A stretch of 64,000 nucleotides of DNA from Mesostigma viride (taxonomy: Eukaryota; Streptophyta; Mesostigmatophyceae; Mesostigmatales; Mesostigmataceae), in NCBI GenBank assembly GCA_009746045.1, contig RPFO01000667.1, forward strand, positions 686,721 to 750,720. Reading direction: 5' to 3'. The stretch's first letter is position 1. Every line of letters begins with the position of its first letter. Positions 23,641 to 35,100 of this stretch are shown here, piece by piece. Under the pieces are notes generated by a model that searched no databases, was not told the origin of the DNA, and was given only the letters and a program-made list of their open reading frames with translations. The translations under genes were made by a program, and so were the position numbers.

Positions 23641-23765
23641 TGCGTCACGTGGGTGCCAATACAGAGTAAAGGAACCTTCAACCCTATATACACAGTGAGA
23701 AGGAGGGAGGGCGCCCTAGCTTCTCTCACTGCCGCAGGTGGGCAGGCCACAGAGCGCTCTCTCCA
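23617..23765 (-). mobile_element. SINE-like element, inverted copy
   Basis: Reverse complement of the element at 18553-18705, with the same hairpin (GCACGTGACTGCGTCACGTG) and TTAA tail. Joined tail-to-tail to the ORF1 fragment. The interval 23766-24020 shows nothing else recognisable. Confidence 0.78.
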
Positions 23766-24021
23766 CGGCATGGTGCCGGGGCGCAACACTGTGGGTGCAA
23801 TACAACCAGTGCAATACCATAGGTAGGCTGACGCATAGCTTATGCTACAAATGTGAGGTGGGCTCAAGACGTCGGCTAATTAAGGCGCAAGCTGATGGCC
23901 ACAAGGTGCCAGAGCTAATTGAAGGTACTATAACGCTGTGCGCTAATATCGTTTCAAGTGCTGTAATGCCTAAGCTATCCCATCATCGATTGCCCCCATC
24001 TAGACAACTAGCTGGAGTGCT

Positions 24022-25490
24022 CTATCCCGGGGAAGCCCGGGGGGGCTTCCACAGTTTCTTGTTGACATAGAGGTCCCCGCCCCGCCAGTACACTTGGGGC
24101 TTCTCGGGGTTGGTCTTGTGGCGGATGTAGTCGGGCCACTGATCGCGGCGTTGCTGCTGCTGGGCTGGCGTCAGGTCGTCGTCAAGCGACCAGGAGGTGT
24201 CCACCAGCTTCTTGCGGCGAGAGAGGAACCGAACTCGGGCTGTGATGTCGCTGAAGGTGAGGACCACTGGAGGGGGCCCAGCCTTGGCCCGTGGATGGGG
24301 CAGGCGGTAGGCGCCCTGCAGTATCGCACCTGGCAGCTGCATGCACGCCAAGAGCTGTTTCTTCAGCTCGTCGAGAAGAGAGTCTGGGGTCTCCTCCGGC
24401 AGCATGTCGAAGCGCCTGAGGATGACCCGGCAGCGGCGACGGTCGCGGTCAGCGGCCTCGCGGCGCGTGTCTTCCAGCTCCTGGAGCTTGGTGGTGATGG
24501 CGGTCGTGGTAGAGGATGCCTGGCTCTTGAGCAGGTCCGCCCAGGAGGCGCGAGTCGAGGGGTCATCGCTAGCCCTACCAGCAGGTTGGGCGGCGATGGT
24601 GGCCGTTCGCTCGGCGATCTCGGGGACCTGCTGCGTGGCCAGGGCGTCTACCTTGGCAGCAACTGCCTCAAGTTTCACGGTGCCTTGGCCGACTCGGCCT
24701 TCCACCTGGTTAAGGCGGGTGGTCACAGTGGCTGTGGCCTCGGAAACTTTGGTGGCAATGTGCTCTTGCGTAGCAGTAAACTGAGGCTGGAGCTTAAGGG
24801 CGACTCTGGCTTCAATGTTGTTGACCTTGGCCGAGAGAGTGTTGAGTGGGCCGTCAGGCGCGTTCAGGGCGGCGAGCTGCTCAGCCATCGGCGCCAGCTG
24901 CTCCGCCACTGCAGCTCGGATGGAGTCCGTGCTGGGGGAGGTGCTGCTCTGCGGGGATGCTGCAGCTGCTGTGGCTGCCCGTCTGCGCTCATGCAGGAGG
25001 CTCCTGAGGCCAGCGTAGCCAATCTGGGTGATGTCGTGGGCGTCGCAGCGCAGGTAGCTGCACATGATGACTGCCTTCAAGTACGCCTCCGGTTCTTGAA
25101 GCAGCCATTCCCAGGCGGGCTTGGTGACCTTGTCGCCAGGGGTAGGCAGGAAAAGTTCGTCATGGCGGGCCAGGAACTTGATAACATCGTCACATTGTTC
25201 CTTCGTGAGCGTAAAGATTTCCAAGATGCAAAAATCCCGCTGGCCGGCGCCGAAGCGGCGGACGTCCCATTTGGTATGGGAAGTTCGGGTTTTCTTGGGA
25301 ATGGGCGACGAATTTGGCGTAGAGCACTGCGTCGAGGGAGGCAGACCGGGGGGGAGAGCTTCGATCAGCGCAAAAAGGTTGGCGTCCGCAGGAGTTGATG
25401 TCGCACGTGCTGCTGTCGACGGGAATGCCGACGACTGTCAGCTCAAACTGAAAATGTTTGTCAAGGCTGCGTTTTGGTGGCATTTGCAGA
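24022..25490 (-). pseudogene. Second LINE ORF1-like gene, frameshifted near its N-terminus
   Basis: The main frame (25224-24022, 400 residues) has an Ala/Thr-rich helical middle, an RRM-like part (RVILRRFDMLPEETPDSLL, then GPPPVVLTFSD) and DDDLTPAQQQQRRDQW. It is clearly related to the frame at 21749-22975 but with a different N-terminus. A second frame (25483-25190) beginning MPPKRSLDKHFQFELT overlaps its start. The two look like one protein broken by a frameshift near 25225-25270. A 434-residue frame on the opposite strand is an antisense shadow. Confidence 0.68.
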
Positions 25491-25639
25491 ATACTGCGTT
25501 ACAGCCGTAACCGATTATACTAGCAGATGCGTCTTGAAAAGACGCATCTGATGCAAGTAGCCTGACTGAATTTGGGGCTCAGACGCAAAAGTTCTGAGCT
25601 CCGCCGTCAGCCATGTCCGCTCGTGGCTCGTGGCTCGTG

Positions 25640-26060
25640 GCCTACGCGCATGTGCGCCCATAATGGCCCCCATGGATGATGCCTTCATAATTTAGCCACG
25701 CCCTGCCTCTAATGGGACCCCATGGATGTCGCATTAAGAATTTAGCCATGCTATGCCATGCAGAGAAATGCTCTCAGTCGAGAAGCCATGCCCTAGCTCT
25801 TGTATAGCCATGATGATCTCCCCCCACATGACATACTCCCCCTTAGCTGGGCATAGTGTGAAGTTCATGAGGGTGCAGGTGCCCTGGTGCACCTAGAGCA
25901 CGGGTAGCTTACATTCCCACCCTTGCAGGCCGGAAGTAGCCCAGAATGTATTAAAAGCCATATGCCCCTTCTCAGGGATATGCGCTACATGTACTCCCAA
26001 CGGAGTTATGGTTCTAATTAATTATGTCTTTACGTTACGCCTGTAAACCGCTACGTTGAT
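25640..26060 (+). mobile_element. 3' end of an ORF1-type retroelement, plus strand
   Basis: This stretch is the inverted counterpart of 21310-21720: CACATGCGC/GCGCATGTGCGCCC, CCCATGGATG, GAATTTAGCCATGC and GGTGCAC words match in reverse. It ends in a hairpin ACTCCCAACGGAGT at about 25993 and TAATTAATT. The matching coding part was lost or replaced by the minus-strand copy at 24022-25490. Confidence 0.72.
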
Positions 26061-26454
26061 TTTGCGTTTTACGTCACCCTTTCCCCCATTTTACGTGTTT
26101 ACGTTACGTCAACTCCCTGACCCCCTTTACGCTCAACCCTGAACCAGCACAGGCCAGAAATCATTACAATTTCACTGCACCTAGCTGGCTAGCGGTAAGT
26201 TTCCTTGACCAGCTAGTCCTAACATATCTGTCCCTCGCCACAGTCCACGTCTACTGTATGGGGCTTGGACCAACAACCGAGGCAATATATGGCCACGAAG
26301 AGAGCATCCACACGGAGCCCTGCCATACAAGCTGGTCTGACCTTCCTGCCAACGGCATCCACGCGAAACGACCGCTCACGATCGTATCCGTGCTCACCAC
26401 TAGACACTCCCGGCCAGTTAGGCTCGAAACACACGCCTTGATCAAGCATGCTGT

Positions 26455-26600
26455 TTCCGGCCCCACCGTCTAGGTCATCTAGTCGCTCTACACGTAAGCC
26501 AGCCATAATTTCAATGCGCAAGGATACAAATTTCCATCACCATTCATCTTCATCATCCTGAACGACTCGAACACGCGGACAAGATAACGGCAGGCTCGAG
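26455..26600. repeat. Dispersed repeat family, copy 1
   Basis: About 140 bp (CACCGTCTAGGTCATCTAGT through GGCAGGCTCGAGCTAC) recurs at 56863-56996. Copy 1 continues with different sequence to about 26950, where the shared GCCTGCGCTGGTTGTCTCC end motif appears, so the family has variable interiors. Confidence 0.8.
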
Positions 26601-29148
26601 CTACACATATGCTGCCTGGCCAACACCCACACGCCCAAAGTACCCCGTTCCCTGTGCCCACAGTTTCCAGCGCGCACTATGCACCACACCATGCATGTCA
26701 CCCCTGTTTTCTCCCCACGGGCCCTCGGCCCATCGGTAGAATGCAGGGTAGAAGTCCTCAGGCGTAGGTTGTTGCCCCTGAGCATAGCCGCTACACTACC
26801 GACTCGTCTGCCATTACAGTAGAGGACAGCTCAGATGAGGATTACATCCCCCTCTAGTGACCATATCAAGAGGAGTGACCACATTCAGTTAGACAACTAT
26901 GCCTGGACGTATATGTGACTATATGGCCTGCGCTGGTTGTCTCCTTGATATGGTTGCGGCATGATGCAGACGATATTTGTAACTTTCGTGCAATTATCTT
27001 TCTAATGAGATTAGCATAGTACTCCGTGGCATGCCCATGCGCATGACACGCAAGTACTTGCTTACTTATGCATGTCACCGCATGCACTCGCTGGGATTTT
27101 TCCAGAGCAGGCAGACGCAATCAAACAGCGGCGGTATGAGCACTATGAGCACTGCGTCTTGACAGCAATCCCCACATGGCACATGCCACCAAATACCTTC
27201 ATCAGCATTTCTAGCCCGGAGAAGGGAACAAAGGGAAGAGGGCACTCTCAATCCCTGCAAGCCCCAAGCAGCCAACGTGCCCGGTATCAAGGAGATAGCC
27301 AGCACGGTCCTCTATGAAATCGCGATCCCCTGATTAAGCCTTTGCCCGCCTTGGTTGAGAAGTGTGAAAAAGCTTGCGCCTTCTGGACAAAAGCACCACG
27401 GGGGTCATTCCCCCCCTTCCCCCCCCCCCCCCCCCCCCTGCCAACCTTTCCTGTTGTCCACTAAAGGGGGCCATGGCATGTCAGCCACGGTGGAAGCGAT
27501 ATACTAACAAAATTTGGGGTGCGCAAGCTCATGCCTCTATGAAACATGCCGCCAAATGTCACCAATTGCCACAAGTAATGATCATGGTCATTGGGGCACC
27601 AAACAGCCCTTTATCCACCATCCATCTGGGCAGTCACGTGATGTAATTAATTGATCTGGGTGCACCATGCATGCTTAGGACTGCCTTAGCATGCGGCTGA
27701 TGGCACTTCCCCAGCCATGCTTTCCCAACGCCATACAGCCAGGCACAGAACGAGCTCCCCCTCAGGAGATGGCAGAGCCACACGTGAAGAAGCTGGTCCC
27801 CGCCACCCCCACCCCCGCTGCATTACTCGTTCTTCCCCTCTGCATTACTCGCTTTCAGCCAGGCTTTCATTTCCGCTGTCGGCCGGCACATATTGCCCCA
27901 TGCCTTGTCTCGCCTTCTTTTCAGGACGGGCTCACAGGACCACTCAATCTTAGCTGCTGATTGAATGACAGTCCACTGGAGACAGATGCTGGAGACCACC
28001 CCCATAGCACGGCAGGTGCACCCCCATGCATGGCAGCATGGCTCAGCCCACGGCCCAGCCAGACCACTTGATGGCTGCTTGCTCATCGTGGGCTCACATA
28101 ACATGTTGTCCAATCAACCTGGCAGGGAGGCCTGAAGCGTAATAGGCCAGAAGGCGGGGCATCCCATGGGCGAGTACTTTTTGACAGTTTACTTGGGCGG
28201 GGAAGGGAAGCCAGCCAAGAGACCCAGCGGTTCCCCTGCTCACCACCAGGACCACGAGATAACGGCAAGCCCACTCCCATGACGAGAAGTGGCCGTCGGG
28301 TGCTCCACGCGACATTGACCCATTACCCTGCCGTAGGTGCAGAGGGCCTGAGGGAGGACGTAAGCGCCGCCGGTGTCTCACGCCAGCTGCGCCCGGACCC
28401 TTGCTCTGGATTCGTCGCTTCCACTTCCCCTTGACGACGATCCTTAATATGCCCTCAAGCTCCGGCAGGCGCGAGCTCGCCTTGTCCTTATCTAGGGCCA
28501 GACTAAGGGCACGACGAAAGGCACCGACTAAGGGCGCAGCGCGGATAATTTGAGGGCGCGGATTATTTATGCTTGGCTAATTTTAGGGCGCGGGGCTCCC
28601 ATTGGTACTTCCCATGAAGACTGCATGGCACCGCACCATTGACTGCCGGTTCAGGGTGAGAGCGGCCGTCGTGTGGGCCATAATCATTGGCTGCGCAGAT
28701 TCTTGACTGCATTGGCTGCCCAAACACTCCTCGAAGCAGACAAGCTCATACGTGCTCTGAAATCAACCAAAAGCCAGAGCTCAATCACTCAAGAGCGCAA
28801 CGGCCGACCGGGGCATCTACCCAGGCACGCGGAGTAGGCGCTTGCGCATCGGAACTTGGAAAAGGGGGCTGGCTGGCCCCCGCATGAAGTGAGACCGCGC
28901 GACTCAGGGGGCTGCCATGCAAGGTGTGGCAGTTTCGTGGGCCGTGAAAGGCTTGGGACATGCGTGGCTGCCGGGTGATTCCTACAGCTGCATGGCTGCT
29001 GGGTTTACTCGGACGAGGCTTCCCAAGGGGCGCTGGGCATCCAAATTATACACCTCCAAAGGGAAGCTTCTACAGGGAGGCTGTCAATGGGAGGCTGCTC
29101 ACAAGGATCCCAAAGGCCTCTTTTTTTTTTTTTGAGTCGAGGGTTTTG
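26600..29148. other. Interval with no recognisable gene
   Basis: Apart from the end motif at about 26925-26950, a C run at about 27420-27440 and a T13 run at 29121-29133, I see no homology, splice-consistent exon or repeat array. Short open frames here (up to about 95 residues) look random. It contains the 3' flank of the STN8-like gene. Confidence 0.6.
29121..29133 (-). other. A13 run just after the STN8 stop codon
   Basis: Thirteen T on the plus strand, that is A13 on the sense strand 15 bases after TAA. It could be a chance run or an insertion scar. No TGTAA-type polyadenylation signal was found nearby. Confidence 0.7.
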
Positions 29149-32100
29149 TTAAAAGCCCGGGACAGACAGGAAAAACCGATGCCTCAGCGCCTCCTCGGCG
29201 CTTAGTCGGCCTGGCAACAGGGTCCCCTTGCGGCAGATGAGCTTGCATGCCAGGTCCCACCCCGCGCCAAAGTCCATGTCGAGGACGGAGAAGTCTTCCT
29301 TGGAGTCCTGGCGCCACGCCTGCAGGTCGTAGTTGTAGCGGCGAATCTCGCGGTTGAAGCGGTCGAGGCCGCTCCGGTTGCGCAGCGAGGGGAGGCACAT
29401 CTGGCGGGGTGGGTCGATCGAAAGAAAGAAGAAAAGAAAAGGGAAGTTTCCATGCGGAGCAGTGATGACACAACACCCATTAAATAAGGAACGATTACAA
29501 CTACTTATACAATATAGCGCAGCGAGGGGAGGCACATCTGGCGGTGTGGGTGGAAGGAAGGAAGGAAGGAAGGAAGGAAGGAAGGAAGGAAGGAAGGAAG
29601 GAAGGAAGGAAGGAAGGAAGGAAGGAAGGAAGGGAGGGAGGGAGGGAGGGAGGGAGGGAGGGAGGGAGGGAGGGAGGGAGGGAGGGAGGGAGGGAGGGAG
29701 GGAGGGAGGGAGGGAGGGAGGGAGGGAGGGAGGGAGGGAGGGAGGGAGGGAGGGAGGGAGGGAGGGAGGGAGGAGGGAGGGAGGAGGGAGGGAGGGAGGG
29801 AGGGAGGGAGGGAGGGAGGGAGGGAGGGAGGGAGGGAGGGAGGGAGGGAGGGAGGGAGGGAGGGAGGGAGGGAGGGAGGGAGGGAGGGAGAGGGAGGGAG
29901 GGAGGGAGGGAGGGAGGGAGGGAGGGAGGGAGGGAGGGAGGGAGGAGGGAGGGAGGGAGGGAGGGAGGGAGGGAGGAGGGAGGGAGGGAGGGAGGGAGGG
30001 AGGGAGGAGGGAGGGAGGGAGGGAGGGAGGGAGGGAGGGAGGGAGGGAGGGAGGGAGGGAGGGAGGGAGGGAGGAGGGAGGGAGGGAGGGAGGGAGGGAG
30101 GGAGGGAGGGAGGGAGGGAGGGAGGGAGAAAGGGAGGGAGGGAGGGAGGGAGGCAGGGAGGGAGGGAGGGAGGGAGGGAGGGAGGGAGAAAGGGAGGGAG
30201 GGAGGGAGGGAGGGAGGGAGGGAGGGAGGGAGGGAGGGAGGGAGGGGGGAGGGAGGGAGGAGGGAGGGAGGGAGGAGAGAGGGAGGGAGGGGGAGGGAGG
30301 GAGGGAGGGAGGGAGGGAGGAGGGAGGGAGGGAGAGGGAGGAGGGAGGGAGGGAGGGAGGGAGGGAGGGAGGGAGGGAGGGAGGAGGGAGGGAGGGAGGG
30401 AGGGAGGGAGGGAGGGAGGGAGGGAGGGAGGGAGGGAGGGAGGGAGGGAGGGAGGGAGGGAGGGAGGGAGGGAGGGAGGGAGGAAGGGAGGGAGGGAGGG
30501 AGGAAGGGAGGGAGGGAGAAAGGAGGAAGGAAGGAAAAGGAAAGACAGGGGCCATGCCGAGCAGTTATGACAAATACCACGTTAGATAAGAAATGATACC
30601 TCCTAGTTTTACAATACAGCGCAGAGAGCGGAGGCGCACCGGGATGACGAGGACAGGGCCACACGAGTGGGTGGTAGAGCAAAGAGGGGAGAGCCAGGGA
30701 CCAACGTGTGTGCCTGGCTGCTTCCATCATGCTTCATCAATGTTGTGCAACCGTGTGGGTACACAAACGGCTGACTCTGCCACGCGTTAGGGTATATTTG
30801 TAGCGGGTGGTCGTGAGATCCTTTGCCAGGTTTCCGGTCATTTCACCGGGCAGAAGCGACTGAAAATGCAGAAGCAGCAGCGAGATGGCGACAGCACTTC
30901 ATGATGGCTCGGGAAAGCTAACTGCAGGGCTGGGTATGGACTAGTAATCTGCACTTGGTAGGGGAAGTGCCTATTAAGAAAAGAATACAACTTGGAAATG
31001 CCTATTTAGGGGTAGTTGGGCACGTACGACAGCGAGGGGGCATGCTTTGCGGCCTCCTCCGGATCGTCCGAATGCCCCCCACCCAAAACAGAAACAGAGG
31101 CGGCACGGATTATCACCGCAACAATCTTCCACTGTGTCACAAAAATTGGCGGGTGGGCATTATCTAGCAAGCGGCGCTGGTGCAAGCTTGTTGTGGTGGC
31201 TGGCGCGCATGGGGAGGTAGCTGTTGTCAAACACGTGCACAAAGTGGTCCATGGTGCATGTGGCGTGCGCGGGCACTTACTTGCATGAGCATGATGCCCG
31301 CGGAGTAGGTGTCAAACACGTCGGGATGCTTCAGCTGTTCCGAGGTGGGGTGGGTGGGGGTGGGGAGGGGGCCGCAACAAATGGACAAGGACAGGTTCAA
31401 GAAGTGTTTACTGGTTTTAGTGGTACGTATGATAGGTTTAGTCAAGCATTCTATTTACTAAAAATATAAATTTATTAAAAATATAACGAACCTGTTGGGA
31501 TGCTTCAGCTGTTCTGGGAAGGGGGGGGGGGGGGGGCACAAATGGATGACGACATGTTTGAGAAGGGTATATTGGGTTCGTGGTGTGTATGATCGGTTTG
31601 GTCGAACATATCTGGCCTGCACTGGTTGTCTCTTAGATATCGGGGTACTTCAATGGTATTCCTATTCATGGTATACCTATACATGGTATACCGATTAATG
31701 GAACCTATCGGGGTACTTCAATGGTATTCATATTAAAGGTCCAGAGTGAAGCTGTTGCAGGGAGGGGGGTGGGCAACAAACGAACATGGACGAGTGCAAC
31801 TATCACCCTACTGCTACTATAACGTTGCATAGTGGTAGAGATGACCGGGCTTGTGAGTACAGCTAGGCACCCACATGGAGGAGTGATACCTTCAACGACA
31901 TAGGTCATAGTAAGCCACCCAAATAGGCCCAGTAAGTCAGGTCGAGTAAGACATAGGTCATAGCAAGCCACCCAGCATGGAGGAGTACCCGATGATAGGG
32001 GTATGAAGAAGCACCCAGCATGCTAAAGGAGTGACATACGAGGGGGGGGGGGGGGCTATGCACCTGCCACAGGATGGGCGACAGCAGCTTGGCCAGCAGC

Positions 32101-35100
32101 AGCGGCGGCGGCGCGGGCGTGGTGTCGTCCATGACCAGCTGTTCCGGCGGACAGTAGTCGGGGTCGAGCATTGCGCGTTCTGGGATGTAGTTGACGCCCG
32201 CGCGCAGATCCACGGCAGCGCCGAGGTCGATTAGGAGCACCTGGCCCCTGGGATGGGCAGAATACGTAGTAAAGGAATAAAGGAATATAAATAAATAAAT
32301 AAACAGGGAGATAGGCTGCTCGATTCAGAAAAATTTCCATCTGATCCTCTCGTTTCCGTTTATTCTGCCCCCACACTGTATAATAGAACGGCCCCGCGCC
32401 ACCCACTCTGCCCGACTTGGGTGGCCCAGCCTTGCCCCACTCAGCCCACCTTGGCCCCACTCAGCCCACCTTGGCCCCACTTAGCCCCCACCGGGTCACT
32501 TTTCCAACAAAATACCTTTCAGGGCTGAACATCGCGGATTCGCCATGCCCTCGACCCTTGCCAGAATTGAAACAATCTCTGCCCCTCATGTATCCCAAGC
32601 CGACCACTCTCACGCGTCTTGCAACGCAACCGCTGTCACGCGCCTGGCGAGGCAACCGCTCCCCACGCCGTCCGATTCGCTCGTCGGTCACAAACAGAAG
32701 GCTGCGCGGCTTCAAGTTGTGCGGCATGGTACCTCTTGTCCCTCCATCTCTGCGACACTTGTACCTCCATACCAGTAGCCCCCCCCTACTACTTTTGGGG
32801 GTACAAGTGGCCAGTCATCCTATTACGATGCAACTACCCCGCTCCCCTCCCCGCCTCCCACCGCAACTCATGTTTTGCTCACGACCAAGTTCCAAGGCGA
32901 GATGAACGTGTGAGTTGGACATGTAAGTGTCGTGAGTGCACACCGATGCACCCCAATCTTGCCCATAGTAGTAGTACCGTCTTAAATAGTAAATAGTAAA
33001 TAGTAAATAGTAAATAGTAAATAGTAAATAGTAAATAGTAAATAGTAAATAGTAAATAGTAAATAGTAAATAGTAAATAGCAAATTTATATCCAGTGCAG
33101 TAGTACATCCACTAGTATGGTATTGCGAAGCAACAATTCTCAAGCGGACTGCAAGCATACAAAACCCACTTCTCGCCTCCTGCACTCACATGTCGGTCCC
33201 GGTGAACAAGGCGGATGGCTTCGTGACACGGGTGCACGCTTCCCTCTTTACTGCTGATGTACTATAGTACCGCCTCCACTACCCCCCCTTCCACCCCCGC
33301 ATATACTACACACATTATTACTACACCCATGATACACTCACTTGTCCGTCACGATAAAGTTGGACGGCTTGATGTCGCGGTGGACGATCCCCGTCGAGTG
33401 CAAGCGCGCGATGATGGTGAGGATGCGGCGCATGACCACGCGGACGACTTCGCGCCGGCGCCGCGTCTTGTCCTTGGGCACAAAGGGGCCCTTGAGGAAC
33501 ATGGGGACGATGTTCTCCGGGAAGTCCTTGGTGAACAGAGCGTCGATCGTCGACTCGCCCTGAAGGGGTGTAGAGGTATGGTGGGACACATCGCGGTAGG
33601 TTCATGGGGACAAAGGAGCATGGAAGTGACACAAATGTGTAGGGGGGAGGATTATGGGCAAACGAGCGCATGAGTGATGCAACGTGTACGGGGGCACGAA
33701 ACTGGAGCACGCGGACATGTTTCCAGGAATACTACGCACGGGAAGCGCTCAAATGATGCGATGCAAAGGAGCGCGGGGGTGACACAACCTGAAGGGGGGC
33801 GGTCCATGGGGGCGTGCAGATATGATCCAAACACATCTGGAAACAGGTGGCACGAGAGGCTGTGATTGGCGCAATGCGCAGGGATTCAAGCACATGACAC
33901 GATGTGCAGGGACTGGCACAAATGAAGCTATGTGCAGGGGATGAGGCGAGGCAAAGTGGCAAGGAGCTAAAGAAAGGAGTTCATCGCGCGGCTTTGCTGG
34001 GGCCATTAGCCGATAGTCCGGCTAAGCAGGGCAAGTCGTCCCTTCTTCGCAGTGCACTAGCTGGTCAGGCTAGGCAGGGCGTGTCATCCCTTCTTCGCAG
34101 TGCGCTAGCTGGTCAGGCTAGGCAGGGCGTGTCGTCCATTCTTCGCAGTGCGCTAGCTGGTTAGCTCGCAAACTCACGGATTTGTCAGCTAATTATTAGT
34201 GTAGCTCACTACCTGATAGCTCCACGCCGAGTAGAAGACACCATCCATCTCGTCGAAGCAGCCTGTCTAGCAAACCCATTGGCTAGGCAGCAAACTATTG
34301 AATAGGCGAGCTACTGAATATGCCGACTAATAGCTAGGCTAGGTACCTGGAACTTCCACGCCAGGTAGAACGCGCCATCCTTCCTGTCGGTGAAGGAGCC
34401 CAGGTAATCCGCCGAGATGCCAGGCACCCCCCGCCGCAGCCGCCGGTTCATGTAGTCCTCCACCGTGCCGGTCTCCTGCGCCTCCATGCTGCCCTTGACC
34501 TGTGGTGCGTGGGAGGGAGAAGAGAGGTGACAGCATCGGCATTAGCTTCTTTACTACTTGTACCCACCACGCCGGTCTCCTGCGCCCCCATGCTGCCAAG
34601 GCCTGCCAAGAGGTTCGCCGAATTCCTCGGAAAATACGTATTTAAGAAGTTGCACCGATTGATAGCAAAGGGGTTGCCTTGCGAAGCCCCAGCTTCTGTA
34701 GTAGACCCATCGGTCACTATACTGGTCACTACAACGCTTGGGTGGTTGCCTTGCGAAGCCGTAGGCTGATAAGAGTCATAAGACAGAAACCAGCGCCTGC
34801 CGATACCAGACAATGGGATGTACTGTTAGTACTAGTATAATATTATACTGCTACTAGTATGAAATAATACCGCTAGTATAAAAATAGTACTACGGCTACT
34901 ACTTGTATAGAATAATATTACTAGAAGTATACTATGATACCACAAGTAGTATAATATAGTACTGTATAGATAATGTTTCAGTCGTACAACATCAAATATT
35001 AATGCGATGTTGCCCAGTCCGTCTTGCGGCATTCTGCTGCCCTTGACGGTTTCGTTCTATGACGCCACCTGTCCCCCACCCCACCCCTTCGAGGATCCTA

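Noticed and set aside
24094-25398. 434-residue plus-strand frame
   Set aside because: Antisense shadow of the ORF1-like gene; the minus strand carries the recognisable RRM and DDDLT motifs.
29149-30730. Open frames of 350-468 residues made of Pro/Ser/Leu or Gly/Arg/Glu
   Set aside because: They come from the GGGA purine tract. Only the terminal 83 residues (29149-29400, minus) are real STN8 sequence.
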